A DNA stretch of 64,000 nucleotides from an uncultured Eubacteriales bacterium (GTDB lineage: Bacteria > Bacillota > Clostridia > Oscillospirales > CAG-272): assembly GCA_934486825.1 (NCBI GenBank), contig CAKSQF010000004.1, forward strand, positions 58,197 to 122,196, written 5' to 3'. Shown one piece after another: positions 1 through 8,910 of the stretch. Within the stretch, counting starts at the first letter, position 1; each line of letters opens with the position of its first letter. The notes under the pieces were generated by a model that was not told the DNA's origin, did no database searches, and saw nothing but the letters and a program-made list of their open reading frames with translations. A program made the translations under genes and the position numbers.

Positions 1-1691
1 TTTCCGACGGCGATCACCCTTCCGTCATCGATAAATATAATCTTATCGGCATCCTCGACCGTCGATATACGGTGTGCGATAAGTATCGTTGTCATTCCGG
101 CGCGGCTTTTCGCAAGATTTTCAAGGATAACCTTTTCGGTCTTGGTATCGACTGCCGATACCGAATCGTCAAGTATAAGTATCGGAGCGTTTTTCAGCAG
201 TGCGCGCGCTATCGATATACGCTGTTTCTGTCCGCCCGAAACGGTTACGCCGCGTTCGCCGAGAACGGTTTCATACTGCTGCGAAAACTCTGATATATTA
301 TCATGAATGTCGGCAAGACGCGCATATTTTTCGACCTCGCCGATATCGGCATCTCCCTTTGCAAATGCAATGTTGCGCTTTATCGATTCCGAAAAAAGGA
401 AGTTGTCCTGCGGAACGTATGCGCAGGCGGCACGGGAGGCGGCTATCGGGATATCGTTCACATCATGACCGTCAATGAAAAGACAGCCGTCGGCAACATT
501 GTAGGTACGCAATATAAGATCGACTATCGTTGTCTTTCCGCACCCGGTCTTGCCGACTATTCCGACAAATTCTCCGGCGTTTATTTTAAAGCTTACATCC
601 GACAAAACGTCAAATTCCCCGTCCGGGTATCTGAACGAAAGGTGTCTGAATTCGATATCGCCTTTTATCGGACCGGGATCGGTAACGCCCGGGCGGTCGC
701 AGACATCGATCTTTGAATCAAGCAGCTCGCTGATACGCGACAGCGACGCTTTCCCGCGCGATGTCTTTTCGATAAGCATTGCGATCGCCATGACCGGCCA
801 GACTATGGAAGAAAAATATCCTATATATTCTATGAGCTGACCCGCGTCAAAGCCGCCGGTATAGACGACATAGCCGCCGTAACCGATTATTACGCAGATA
901 ACCGACTCTATCGCCAGAGTAATCATGACATCAAGTATCACCGATATCTTCGTATAGGCGACATTTGCGTTTTCGTTTTTGCGGTTCAGTGCCCTGAACG
1001 CCCCGAGCTCCTTTGCTTCCTTGACAAACGCCTTTATTACGGCGATTCCGGAAAAGCTCTCCTGCGAAAAGTCGGACAGATCCGAAAATGCCTCCTGACG
1101 TTTTTCCCACTTTTTTGTCATGCTCTTTCCTATAATATTACCGATAACGAACATGAATATCATCGGGATCATCGAAAGACAGGTCAACAGAATATTCATC
1201 CGCCACATCTTCACGAAAGCAAGCACTCCGAGAAGCAGTGCATCGAAAAACATCAGCACGCCGTCGCCGAAACATTCCTGTATTGTTTCAAGATCGTTGG
1301 TATACAGACTCATAAGTCCGCCTACCTTGTTTTTCTGATAATATGAGGCTGACAGCTTTCTGCTGTGATCGAACATTTTGCTGCGCAGATCTGTCTCAAC
1401 GGCTATCGCCGATCCGAAAAAGCAGACGCGCCACAAAAATCTGCCGACAACCATGACAACTATCGTTACAATGAGCGGCAGGCAGACATGGTCAAGAAGA
1501 AGCTCCATATTAAAAGGAAGTGTTTTGCCGTCAATAACAACATCGGCACCGCCGAGCCCGTTGATAATTATACGGTAAAACTCGGGCAGTTTAAGCTGGA
1601 AATAATCAACCAGAACAAGTGCAATTATTCCGAGAAGCATTGTCGGTGCATAGCGCAGATAGTATTTGTTTATATATTTTCCGAAAACCAA
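1..1691 (-). CDS. ABC exporter, fused membrane and ATPase domains (3' end cut by window)
   Basis: About 563 codons are visible and the C-terminus runs off the left edge. The first ~310 residues are hydrophobic helices of an exporter membrane domain. The ATPase domain follows with Walker A GKTGCGKTT, Q-loop VPQDNFLFS, signature VSGGQKQRISIAR, Walker B ILILDDSVSAVD and the H-loop in TTILIAHRIST. This order is that of MsbA/LmrA-type half transporters, which act as dimers in the membrane and export lipids, drugs or peptides; the substrate cannot be told. No ATG lies in frame upstream, so the start is probably the TTG at 1691, with an AGGGAG ribosome site 8 nt before it. The gene has its own promoter and diverges from the importer operon starting at 1913. 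Confidence 0.9.
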   Translation of the reverse strand, partial: MVFGKYINKYYLRYAPTMLLGIIALVLVDYFQLKLPEFYRIIINGLGGADVVIDGKTLPFNMELLLDHVCLPLIVTIVVMVVGRFLWRVCFFGSAIAVETDLRSKMFDHSRKLSASYYQKNKVGGLMSLYTNDLETIQECFGDGVLMFFDALLLGVLAFVKMWRMNILLTCLSMIPMIFMFVIGNIIGKSMTKKWEKRQEAFSDLSDFSQESFSGIAVIKAFVKEAKELGAFRALNRKNENANVAYTKISVILDVMITLAIESVICVIIGYGGYVVYTGGFDAGQLIEYIGYFSSIVWPVMAIAMLIEKTSRGKASLSRISELLDSKIDVCDRPGVTDPGPIKGDIEFRHLSFRYPDGEFDVLSDVSFKINAGEFVGIVGKTGCGKTTIVDLILRTYNVADGCLFIDGHDVNDIPIAASRAACAYVPQDNFLFSESIKRNIAFAKGDADIGEVEKYARLADIHDNISEFSQQYETVLGERGVTVSGGQKQRISIARALLKNAPILILDDSVSAVDTKTEKVILENLAKSRAGMTTILIAHRISTVEDADKIIFIDDGRVIAVG

Positions 1692-1730
1692 ATAATCATC
1701 TCCCTGACCGTTTATTGCGCATTGATTTTC

Positions 1731-1759
1731 ATTATACTATCAAAAGCGAAAAATGTCAA
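1731..1759 (-). promoter_or_regulatory. Promoter of the ABC exporter
   Basis: On the minus strand TTGACA (1759-1754) and TATAAT (1736-1731) are separated by 17 nt, about 40 nt before the TTG start. Confidence 0.8.
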
Positions 1760-1848
1760 TAAAAATCCCACATATAGTCGCTAAAACCGCATATGTTGTC
1801 GGCGTGTCAAAAAAAATTCGGTTTTTTGCCGAAAATCAAAAATAACTA

Positions 1849-1877
1849 TTGATTTTCAGGCTATGGTGTGATATAAT
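1849..1877 (+). promoter_or_regulatory. Promoter of the ABC importer operon
   Basis: TTGATT (1849-1854), 17 nt, TATAAT (1872-1877). The -35 lies in an imperfect inverted repeat GAAAATCA...TTGATTTTC (1831-1857), which could be an operator. Confidence 0.75.
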
Positions 1878-1912
1878 GTCTAATATTTTATTTGCTTGAG
1901 AGGAGAAGCATA

Positions 1913-2890
1913 ATGAAGAACACAAGAAAAACGCTGAAAATACTGCTGTCGGCGCTCGTTGCCGCGTCAACTCTGCTGACATTGTTTTCATGTAAGGATA
2001 ACAAGGACAAAAAATACACAGTCGGTATATGCCAGCTCGTCAAGCATGATGCACTCGATGCCGCAACCAAGGGCTTCAAGGATGCGCTTGTTGCCGAGCT
2101 CGGTGAAGGAAATGTCGAATTCATTGAGCAGAACGGTCAGAACGACATACACGTATGCTCGACCGTCATAAACGATTTTGTAACCAAAAGAGTCGATCTT
2201 ATTCTTGCAAACGCAACGGCTCCGCTCCAGGCTGCCGCCAACACCACGCTCACTATACCGATTCTCGGCACATCGATCACCGAATACGGAACCGCTCTTT
2301 CGATAAAGGACTTCAACGGAACGGTAGGCGGAAACATTTCCGGCACCTCCGACCTTGCTCCGCTTGACAAACAGGCGGCAATGATTCCCGAACTGTTTCC
2401 CGAGGCAAAATCGGTCGCACTTCTTTACTGCTCGGGCGAGCCGAACTCGGCATACCAGATAAAGGTGATAAAAGACGAGCTTGAAAAGCTGGGACTCAAA
2501 ACGGTCGATTGTCCGTTTACCGACTCGAACGACGTAATTACCGTCTCGACAAAAGCGGCGCTTGAGGATGTCATATACGTTCCCACTGACAACACTGCGG
2601 CATCATGCAAGCAAGCAATAAACGGCGCGATAGGCGACACTCCCCTTATTGCCGGCGAAGCGGGCATCTGCGACGGCTGCGGCGTTGCGACCCTTTCGAT
2701 AAGCTATTATGATCTCGGAGCCGCGACCGGCAAAATGGCGGCAAAAATACTTCGCGGCGAAGCAAAGATATCCGAAATGCCGATCGCATATGCGGACAAA
2801 TTCACAAAGCTGTACAACTCTGCAAAATGCGATCAGCTCGGCATAAACAAATCGGAGCTTGAAGCAAAGGGATACACGCCGATCTCCTGA
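1913..2890 (+). CDS. ABC transporter substrate-binding lipoprotein (TrpX-like)
   Basis: This 325-residue protein has a lipoprotein signal peptide ending in the lipobox LFSC, so it should be anchored outside the membrane. The rest fits the periplasmic-binding-like fold of the ABC_sub_bind family (tryptophan/tyrosine-type TrpX group), for example TSITEYGTALSIKDF and the later ALLYCSGEPNSAYQIKVI stretch. The ATG at 1913 is chosen over an upstream TTG at 1892 because GAGAGGAG stands 8-9 nt before it and the signal peptide begins there. It is the first gene of a three-gene operon with a permease 17 nt downstream and an ATPase. The family transports aromatic amino acids in some members, but the substrate here is not shown by the sequence. 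Confidence 0.88.
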   Translation: MKNTRKTLKILLSALVAASTLLTLFSCKDNKDKKYTVGICQLVKHDALDAATKGFKDALVAELGEGNVEFIEQNGQNDIHVCSTVINDFVTKRVDLILANATAPLQAAANTTLTIPILGTSITEYGTALSIKDFNGTVGGNISGTSDLAPLDKQAAMIPELFPEAKSVALLYCSGEPNSAYQIKVIKDELEKLGLKTVDCPFTDSNDVITVSTKAALEDVIYVPTDNTAASCKQAINGAIGDTPLIAGEAGICDGCGVATLSISYYDLGAATGKMAAKILRGEAKISEMPIAYADKFTKLYNSAKCDQLGINKSELEAKGYTPIS

Positions 2891-2907
2891 CGAAAGGAAA
2901 ATTATCA

Positions 2908-3816
2908 ATGGATATACTCGGTTGGCTGAACACACTGCCCGGTGCCGCCGCACAGGGAATGATCTGGGGCATCATGGCAATAGGCGTGTTCATAACATAC
3001 AAAATACTTGATGTTGCCGATCTGACCGTAGACGGTTCGATCTGTACCGGCGCCGCGGTTTCGGCTGTACTTATAACAAACGGAATAAATCCGTGGGTGG
3101 CAATTCTTCTGTCGGTCGCGGCGGGGATGCTTGCCGGACTGATTACCGGTCTTTTTCATGCATTTATGGGAATACCGGCAATTCTCGCGGGAATCCTCAC
3201 ACAGCTGATTCTCTGGTCACTGAATCTGAAAATCATGGGCAAGGCGAACATCGCTCTTTCGGTAAGGAGCTTCGATCTCATCATCGCACAGGTCTATTCG
3301 GTTAAAACGCTGATAATACTTGCCGCATTTGTCATAATAATAATCGCACTGCTCTACTGGTTTTTCGGAACCGAGCTCGGAGCATCGCTCAGGGCGACCG
3401 GAAACAATCTGTATATGAGCAGAGCGCAGGGAATAAACACCGGGCTTGCAAAGGTCATCGGACTGATGATATCAAACGGAATCGTCGCACTTTCGGGTGC
3501 GCTTCTCGCACAGTATTCGGGAGCCGCAGACATCAACATGGGCAGGGGTGCGATCGTTATCGGTCTTGCCGCCGTCATAATCGGCGAGGCACTTTTCTCA
3601 AAGATGTCAACAGGCTTTATCCTGCGCCTTCTCGGTGTCGTGATCGGCGGTATAATTTACTATTTCGTCTATCAGACCGTTATTTTCCTCGGACTCGATG
3701 CCGATCTGCTCAAAATGCTGTCGGCAGTAATCGTCGCCCTCTTCCTCGGACTCCCGTATCTGAAGAAAACATACTTCAGAGGCAAATCGAAGGGAGGGTC
3801 GCGTAAAAATGCTTGA
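2908..3816 (+). CDS. ABC transporter permease (TrpY-like, BPD_transp_2 family)
   Basis: A 302-residue very hydrophobic protein with about eight to nine membrane helices, the size and pattern of the branched-chain amino acid/sugar-type permeases (LivH/BPD_transp_2). A GAAAGGA ribosome site precedes the ATG. The gene lies 17 nt after the binding lipoprotein and its 3' end overlaps the ATPase gene by 8 nt, so the three are cotranscribed. The conserved region ...GTELGASLRATGNN... is the cytoplasmic loop that couples to the ATPase in this family. The C-terminus is basic. It forms the channel of the importer; the substrate is unknown. Confidence 0.88.
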   Translation: MDILGWLNTLPGAAAQGMIWGIMAIGVFITYKILDVADLTVDGSICTGAAVSAVLITNGINPWVAILLSVAAGMLAGLITGLFHAFMGIPAILAGILTQLILWSLNLKIMGKANIALSVRSFDLIIAQVYSVKTLIILAAFVIIIIALLYWFFGTELGASLRATGNNLYMSRAQGINTGLAKVIGLMISNGIVALSGALLAQYSGAADINMGRGAIVIGLAAVIIGEALFSKMSTGFILRLLGVVIGGIIYYFVYQTVIFLGLDADLLKMLSAVIVALFLGLPYLKKTYFRGKSKGGSRKNA

Positions 3817-4603
3817 GATAAGAAATCTGACAAAAATATTCAATGCCGGCACGGTAAACGAAAAAACAGCGCTGTCTGACCTTTGCCTTAAGCTTGACGA
3901 CGGTGACTTTGTCACGGTTATCGGCGGAAACGGTGCGGGAAAATCCACAATGCTCAACATGATCGCGGGTGTATACCCATCGGACGGCGGTCAGATTCTG
4001 ATTGACAATGTCGATGTGACCGAGCTTCCCGAATATAAAAGAGCGAAATACATCGGCAGGGTCTTTCAGGACCCGATGATGGGAACCGCCGCCGACATGT
4101 GGGTCGAAGAAAATCTGTCGATCGCCGACAGGCGCGGAAAGCGGCACGGTCTTTCATGGGCAATAACCAAAAACGACCGCCGCAGATACAAAGAAGCACT
4201 TACCGAACTCGGGCTTGGGCTTGAAAACCGCCTCTCGACGAAAATGGGACTTTTGTCCGGCGGACAAAGGCAGGCGGTTACGCTTCTGATGGCAACAATC
4301 AGACAGCCGAAGCTTCTTCTGCTTGACGAGCATACTGCGGCGCTTGATCCGAAAACGGCGTCAAAAGTGCTTGAGATAACCGACAGACTCATAACCGAAA
4401 GCTCGCTGACCGCACTGATGATAACTCACAACATGCGTGATGCGATAGCTTACGGCAACAGGCTTATCATGATGAATCAGGGAAAAATCATCTTTGACAT
4501 TTCCGGAGCCGAAAAGAAAGCGCTTACCGTTGACAATCTGCTGAAAAAATTCGAACAGATCAGCGGCGAACAGTTTACAAACGACAGGACGCTACTGTCC
4601 TGA
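3809..4603 (+). CDS. ABC transporter ATP-binding protein (TrpZ-like)
   Basis: This 264-residue ATPase powers the importer encoded just upstream. Walker A is GGNGAGKST near residue 40, the signature is LSGGQRQAVTL, Walker B is LLLLDEHTAALD and the H-loop is ALMITHNMRDA. The start overlaps the permease stop by 8 nt and is preceded by AGGGAGG at 3791-3797, inside the permease gene. Such overlaps imply translational coupling. The closest recognisable group is the 'uncharacterised ABC-type transport system ATPase' that partners TrpX-like proteins. A bidirectional terminator follows at 4617. Confidence 0.92.
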   Translation: MLEIRNLTKIFNAGTVNEKTALSDLCLKLDDGDFVTVIGGNGAGKSTMLNMIAGVYPSDGGQILIDNVDVTELPEYKRAKYIGRVFQDPMMGTAADMWVEENLSIADRRGKRHGLSWAITKNDRRRYKEALTELGLGLENRLSTKMGLLSGGQRQAVTLLMATIRQPKLLLLDEHTAALDPKTASKVLEITDRLITESSLTALMITHNMRDAIAYGNRLIMMNQGKIIFDISGAEKKALTVDNLLKKFEQISGEQFTNDRTLLS

Positions 4604-4616
4604 TAATACAAAAAGA

Positions 4617-4648
4617 GTGCGGAACCGACGATTCCGCACCCTTTTTTT
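4617..4648. terminator. Bidirectional terminator, ABC importer / trxB
   Basis: Stem GTGCGGAA (4617-4624) pairs with TTCCGCAC (4632-4639), followed by CCTTTTTTT; the reverse strand has TCTTTTTG. It ends both the rightward importer operon and the leftward nrdG-nrdD-trxB unit. Confidence 0.9.
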
Positions 4649-4658
4649 GTATTATTTA

Positions 4659-5561
4659 TCAGCTGTCAAGATATCTGCATGCCGCAAGCGCCGCAACCGC
4701 GCCGTCGCCGACAGCAGTTGTGACCTGTCTTACCGATTTTCTCCGGCAGTCGCCCGCAACAAATATGCCGTTGCTCCTTGTCAGGCAGTCCTCGCCGCTG
4801 TCGGCATATCCGCGCCCGTCCAGATCGATCAGATCTCCGAACGGTTCATTCTGAGGGACAAGTCCGATTGCGACAAACATGCCGTCCACCTTAAGCTCGC
4901 TTACGCTTCCGTCATGCTCGTTTTTCAGCATTATTGCGCTAAGCGAACCCTCACCCACAAGCCCTGCAACAGTGGTTCCGGTAATAATTTCGATATTATC
5001 CCTTTCTCCGACCTGTCTGCAAAGCAGTTCCTCACCGGTCAGAAAATCAAGATTCTGCACGATAACGACCCTGTTTACGATATCGGCAAGCTGGAGTGCC
5101 TCCTGAAGCGCCGAATTTCCGCCGCCTATCACAGCGACATCCTTACCCTTGAAAAAAGCTCCGTCGCAGACCGCGCAGAAGGATATTCCCTCTCCGATCA
5201 GCTCCTCTTCCCCGGCAAGACCGAGCAGTCTGTGTCTTGCACCGGTCGCAATAATTACCGAACGCGCCTCAAATTCTCCGCTGTCGGTAACCACGGTCTT
5301 TATGTCTCCGTCTCTGATACCGGTAACCTCGCACATTTCCACATCGGCACCCTGATCGAGCGCCTGTCCGACCAGCTTTTCGGCAAATTCATTTCCCGTC
5401 ACCGCGAAAAATCCGGGGATGTTTTCAACCTTCGGCGAAAATGTGATCTGTCCGCCGAACACCGATTTTTCGATCACAAGTACCTTCTTGCCTGCGCGGC
5501 GTGCATATACCGCCGCCGTAAGTCCTGCGGGACCTCCGCCTATTACAATTATATCATACAT
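4659..5561 (-). CDS. trxB: Thioredoxin reductase
   Basis: A 300-residue flavoprotein that reduces thioredoxin-like proteins with NADPH in the cytosol. It shows the N-terminal FAD site GGGPAGLTAAVYARRAG (residues 8-24), the redox pair CAVC (Cys129, Cys132), the NADPH site GGGNSALQEA right after it, and the C-terminal FAD motif GIFVAGDCR. Length is normal for the low-molecular-weight bacterial enzyme (~310). It follows nrdD by 78 nt on the same strand, with a strong hairpin between. Because the NrdD upstream carries a fused redoxin domain, TrxB may be its electron donor; that pairing is inference. Confidence 0.93.
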   Translation of the reverse strand: MYDIIVIGGGPAGLTAAVYARRAGKKVLVIEKSVFGGQITFSPKVENIPGFFAVTGNEFAEKLVGQALDQGADVEMCEVTGIRDGDIKTVVTDSGEFEARSVIIATGARHRLLGLAGEEELIGEGISFCAVCDGAFFKGKDVAVIGGGNSALQEALQLADIVNRVVIVQNLDFLTGEELLCRQVGERDNIEIITGTTVAGLVGEGSLSAIMLKNEHDGSVSELKVDGMFVAIGLVPQNEPFGDLIDLDGRGYADSGEDCLTRSNGIFVAGDCRRKSVRQVTTAVGDGAVAALAACRYLDS

Positions 5562-5584
5562 TATTTTCGTCCTGACCGGAACAA

Positions 5585-5625
5585 GGAAGCGGCAGACCGC
5601 CGTTTGCCGAAGGTCTGCCGCTTCC
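5585..5625. other. Strong hairpin between nrdD and trxB
   Basis: GGAAGCGGCAGACC (5585-5598) pairs perfectly with GGTCTGCCGCTTCC (5612-5625). No T-run follows on either strand, so it looks like an RNA stability or processing element rather than a full terminator. Confidence 0.6.
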
Positions 5626-5639
5626 CCGAAGATCGGTCT

Positions 5640-8012
5640 TTATCCTTCAATATATTTTTTGATCGGACCGACTCCGGTATATTTTTCGGTCTTTCCGTTG
5701 TCAATGACAACGAGAGTGGGTGCCTGCTTTATTCCGAGCGAATTTGTCAGTTCGACATTTTCGGAGGCGAGCAGTTTCCCGTAAATGACACCCGCTTTGT
5801 CAAGAAGAGCGCATGCTATCTTGCAGTTGGGACATGTCGCAGTGGTAAAGAGGTAAATCCCGTCACGAAGCGTCATTTTCTTGTCGTCCGTATCGCATCC
5901 GCAGCTGTCGGCGGTTTTCGGACCGTTGTGCGTGAGCACGGAATTTTCGATGTTGTATTCGAGACGCTCCTTATATTCCTGAGTCTTTCCGGCGTTCCAG
6001 TTCTGTATCGGACGGTAATATCCGGTTATACGGCTGTAAACCTCGGTGGGTTTGCCGCACTTCGGACATTCGAAATGCTCGCCCGATATATATCCGTGAT
6101 CCTTACATACCGAGTATGTGGGAGAGATCGTGTAATACGGAAGTCTGTAATTCTCGGCAATCTTTTTGACCAGCTTTGCCGCCGCTTCCCAGCTCGGAAG
6201 CTTTTCACCGAGAAAGGCATGGAAGACCGTACCCGAGGTATAAAGAGTCTGAAGCTCGTCCTGTATATCGAGAGCGGTAAAGATATCATCGGTATATCCG
6301 ACAGGAAGGTGACTGCTGTTGGTATAGTAGGGCGTGCCTCCGTTTTCGGACGCTGTAATTATATCGGGATACTGTTCAACGTCATGTTTTGCAAGACGGT
6401 AGGAGGTCGATTCAGCCGGAGTCGCCTCAAGGTTGTAGAGATCGCCGTACTCTTCCTGATAGTCGGACAGACGCTCTCTCATATGATTGAGCACACGCTT
6501 TGTAAATTCCTGACATTCGGTATGGGTCATATCGGCTCTTATCCACTTTGCGTTGAGTCCCGCCTCGTTCATGCCGACAAGTCCGATTGTCGAAAAGTGA
6601 TTGTCAAGCGTCCCGAGATAGCGCTTCGTATAAGGATAAAGTCCCTGATCGAGAAGCCTTGTTATTACCGTCCTCTTGACCTTGAGCGATCTTGCCGAAA
6701 TGTCCATCATGCGGTCAAGACGCTTGAAAAAGTCCTTTTCGTCCTCCGAAAGGTATGCGATTCTCGGCATGTTGATGGTAACAACGCCGATAGAGCCGGT
6801 GCTCTCACCCGAGCCGAAGAATCCGCCCGATTTTTTGCGCAGCTCACGCAGATCAAGACGCAGACGGCAACACATCGAACGCACATCGCTCGGTTCCATA
6901 TCGCTGTTTATATAGTTGGAGAAATAAGGAGTTCCGTATTTTGCGGTCATTTCGAAGAGCATTTTGTTGTTTTCGGTCTCCGACCAGTCAAAATCCCTTG
7001 TTATCGAATATGTCGGTATGGGATACTGGAAGCCGCGTCCGTTGGCGTCACCCTCAATCATTATTTCGATGAACGCCTTGTTGACAAGACGCATTTCATC
7101 CTGACAGTCTCCGTATGTGAAGTCCATATCCTTGCCGCCGACGATCGCGGGCAAATCCTTCAGGTCAGCCGGAACGGTCCAGTCAAGCGTGATGTTGGAG
7201 AAAGGTGCCTGTGTACCCCAGCGCGACGGAGTATTTACTCCGTAAACGAACGACTGTATGCACTGCTTTATCTCCTTGTACGAAAGGTTGTCCACCTTCA
7301 CAAAGGGCGCAAGATAGGTATCAAACGACGAAAACGCCTGTGCGCCCGCCCATTCGTTCTGCATTATGCCGAGGAAGTTGACCATCTGATTGCAGAGTGT
7401 CGAAAGATGGGACGCCGGAGAAGAGGTGATCTTTCCGGGCACTCCGCCGAGTCCCTCGCGTATGAGCTGCTTGAGGCTCCAGCCTGCGCAGTAGCCGGTG
7501 AGCATCGAAAGGTCATGGATGTGAATGTCGCAGTTTCTGTGGGCACTGCTGATCTCGTCGTCGTATATCTCGGACAGCCAGTAGTTTGCGGTGATTGCCC
7601 CCGAGTTCGAAAGGATAAGTCCGCCCACCGAATATGTAACGGTGGAGTTCTCCTTTACGCGCCAGTCGAGCGCATGAAGATATTTATCAACCGTTTCCTT
7701 GTAGTCAAGGACGGGATTTTTCATATTACGGAGCTTTTCGCGCTGCTTACGGTAAAGGATGTACGCCTTTGCCACTCCGTCGTAGCCGCCCTGAATGAGC
7801 ACTCTTTCAACGCTGTCCTGCACTTCTTCGACTGCCACAAATCCGTTCTTTACCTTCGGAAGGTAGTCTGCCGTGACCTTGAGCGCAAGGAAGTCTATGA
7901 TGTTGTCAGTGTAATCGGTTCCCGTTGCGTCAAACGCCTTTTTCATCGCGTTTGTGATCTTGCTGATATCGAAATCAACCTGTTTTCCGTCTCTTTTGAT
8001 GATTCTGTACAT
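5640..8012 (-). CDS. nrdD: Anaerobic ribonucleotide reductase NrdD with C-terminal redoxin domain
   Basis: This 790-residue enzyme makes deoxynucleotides from ribonucleoside triphosphates using a glycyl radical. Domains in order: ATP-cone (about 1-95, beginning MYRIIKRDGKQVDF), ten-stranded catalytic barrel with YCAGW and SMCCRLRLDL cysteines, a C-terminal Cys cluster (VCKDHGY and FECPKCGK), and the glycyl radical motif RITGYY (661-666). About 50 residues later an extra thioredoxin/glutaredoxin-like domain begins (about 715-790) with redox pair CPNC (727-730), cis-Pro loop QAPTLVVID and a C-terminal helix. Usual NrdD proteins end near the glycyl loop. An AGGAG site precedes the ATG; nrdG lies 61 nt upstream and trxB downstream. 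The fusion suggests a thiol-dependent rather than formate-dependent enzyme, which is inference. Confidence 0.95.
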   Translation of the reverse strand: MYRIIKRDGKQVDFDISKITNAMKKAFDATGTDYTDNIIDFLALKVTADYLPKVKNGFVAVEEVQDSVERVLIQGGYDGVAKAYILYRKQREKLRNMKNPVLDYKETVDKYLHALDWRVKENSTVTYSVGGLILSNSGAITANYWLSEIYDDEISSAHRNCDIHIHDLSMLTGYCAGWSLKQLIREGLGGVPGKITSSPASHLSTLCNQMVNFLGIMQNEWAGAQAFSSFDTYLAPFVKVDNLSYKEIKQCIQSFVYGVNTPSRWGTQAPFSNITLDWTVPADLKDLPAIVGGKDMDFTYGDCQDEMRLVNKAFIEIMIEGDANGRGFQYPIPTYSITRDFDWSETENNKMLFEMTAKYGTPYFSNYINSDMEPSDVRSMCCRLRLDLRELRKKSGGFFGSGESTGSIGVVTINMPRIAYLSEDEKDFFKRLDRMMDISARSLKVKRTVITRLLDQGLYPYTKRYLGTLDNHFSTIGLVGMNEAGLNAKWIRADMTHTECQEFTKRVLNHMRERLSDYQEEYGDLYNLEATPAESTSYRLAKHDVEQYPDIITASENGGTPYYTNSSHLPVGYTDDIFTALDIQDELQTLYTSGTVFHAFLGEKLPSWEAAAKLVKKIAENYRLPYYTISPTYSVCKDHGYISGEHFECPKCGKPTEVYSRITGYYRPIQNWNAGKTQEYKERLEYNIENSVLTHNGPKTADSCGCDTDDKKMTLRDGIYLFTTATCPNCKIACALLDKAGVIYGKLLASENVELTNSLGIKQAPTLVVIDNGKTEKYTGVGPIKKYIEG

Positions 8013-8073
8013 TGTTCCCGGAGTCTCCTTATCTTTTTATCTTTAATTATTGTTTTCTGTTTGAAATGTCGGC

Positions 8074-8766
8074 TTATATGCCTCTCAGCTCAACCGACGG
8101 AACATACGGTCTGACTGCGTCCGCAATGGTGCGCATTTCATCCGCACCGAAGGCGGACAGACCATAGGGCGATATCAGATCGCCCGAATTTTTGAACTGC
8201 TGGAGAAAATATTTCTTTGCACCCGCGATCTCCTTCGCAAGGGCGGTCATGCTTTCGACGGTGTGTATTCCCTTCACGACCGTCGTGCGGAACTCATATT
8301 CGATTCCGCATGACATGAGCAACTCTGCCGACCGGACTATTCTGTCGGTATCAATGTTCGCAAGACCGACAGTCATCGGATATGCCGCAAGCGAGTTCTT
8401 GATGTCCATTGCGACGTAATCGCAAAGTCCTTCGTCGATTATACTGCGGAGCAGCTCCGGCTCGGTACCGTTTGTATCAAGCTTGACGCTGTATCCGAGC
8501 GACTTTATTTTCCGCATAAGCACGGCGACATCCGGATAAATGAGCGGTTCTCCCCCGGTTATCACCATTCCCTCAAGCAGTCCTGCCCGCTTTTCCAAAA
8601 AATCAAACAGCTCGCCCTCGCCGATGCCATCTCCCGCTTCATGCGTTACAAGAGCCGCATTGTGGCAGAACGGACACCTCAGATTGCACCTGTCGGTAAA
8701 AATTATTCCGGCGACCTTGCCGGGGTAATCAAGCAGTGTAAGCTTCTGTATTCCCGCAATCTTCAT
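8074..8766 (-). CDS. nrdG: Anaerobic ribonucleotide reductase activating protein (radical SAM)
   Basis: This 230-residue radical SAM enzyme installs the glycyl radical on NrdD. The 4Fe-4S motif CNLRCPFC sits near residues 26-33, followed by HNAALV, and the SAM-binding GGEP is in MVITGGEPLIYP. The reading frame stays open 50 codons further upstream, but the ATG at 8766 is preferred because GGGAGGAA stands 8 nt before it and the family conserved start (KIAGIQKLTLLDYPGKVA) begins there. It is first in the leftward nrdG-nrdD-trxB unit, behind a near-consensus promoter and an inverted repeat resembling NrdR boxes. Confidence 0.94.
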   Translation of the reverse strand: MKIAGIQKLTLLDYPGKVAGIIFTDRCNLRCPFCHNAALVTHEAGDGIGEGELFDFLEKRAGLLEGMVITGGEPLIYPDVAVLMRKIKSLGYSVKLDTNGTEPELLRSIIDEGLCDYVAMDIKNSLAAYPMTVGLANIDTDRIVRSAELLMSCGIEYEFRTTVVKGIHTVESMTALAKEIAGAKKYFLQQFKNSGDLISPYGLSAFGADEMRTIADAVRPYVPSVELRGI

Positions 8767-8842
8767 ACACCGTTCCTCCCGTTTCCCCCGCCGTTTCTCC
8801 GTTTTCCCGATCGATCGTATCTCATGCGCGACCGACAAGCTT

Positions 8843-8871
8843 ATTTTATCACAGACATTTCCCTTTGTCAA
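8843..8871 (-). promoter_or_regulatory. Promoter of nrdG-nrdD-trxB
   Basis: Minus strand TTGACA (8871-8866), 17 nt, TAAAAT (8848-8843). Transcription should start near 8836, giving a leader of about 70 nt. Confidence 0.8.
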
Positions 8872-8910
8872 TATATCGGGCGCATTTTTATTGAATTTTT
8901 TATCAAAAAA

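Noticed and set aside
2603..2953. A leftward frame opposite the binding-protein gene.
   Set aside because: It overlaps a lipoprotein gene with signal peptide, operon context and ribosome site; the leftward frame has none of these.
4617..8114. A very long rightward open frame of about 1165 codons.
   Set aside because: It is antisense to trxB and nrdD, both of which have complete family motifs. The frame stays open because of codon bias on the opposite strand; its translation is rich in Arg/Cys/His/Ile and resembles no protein.
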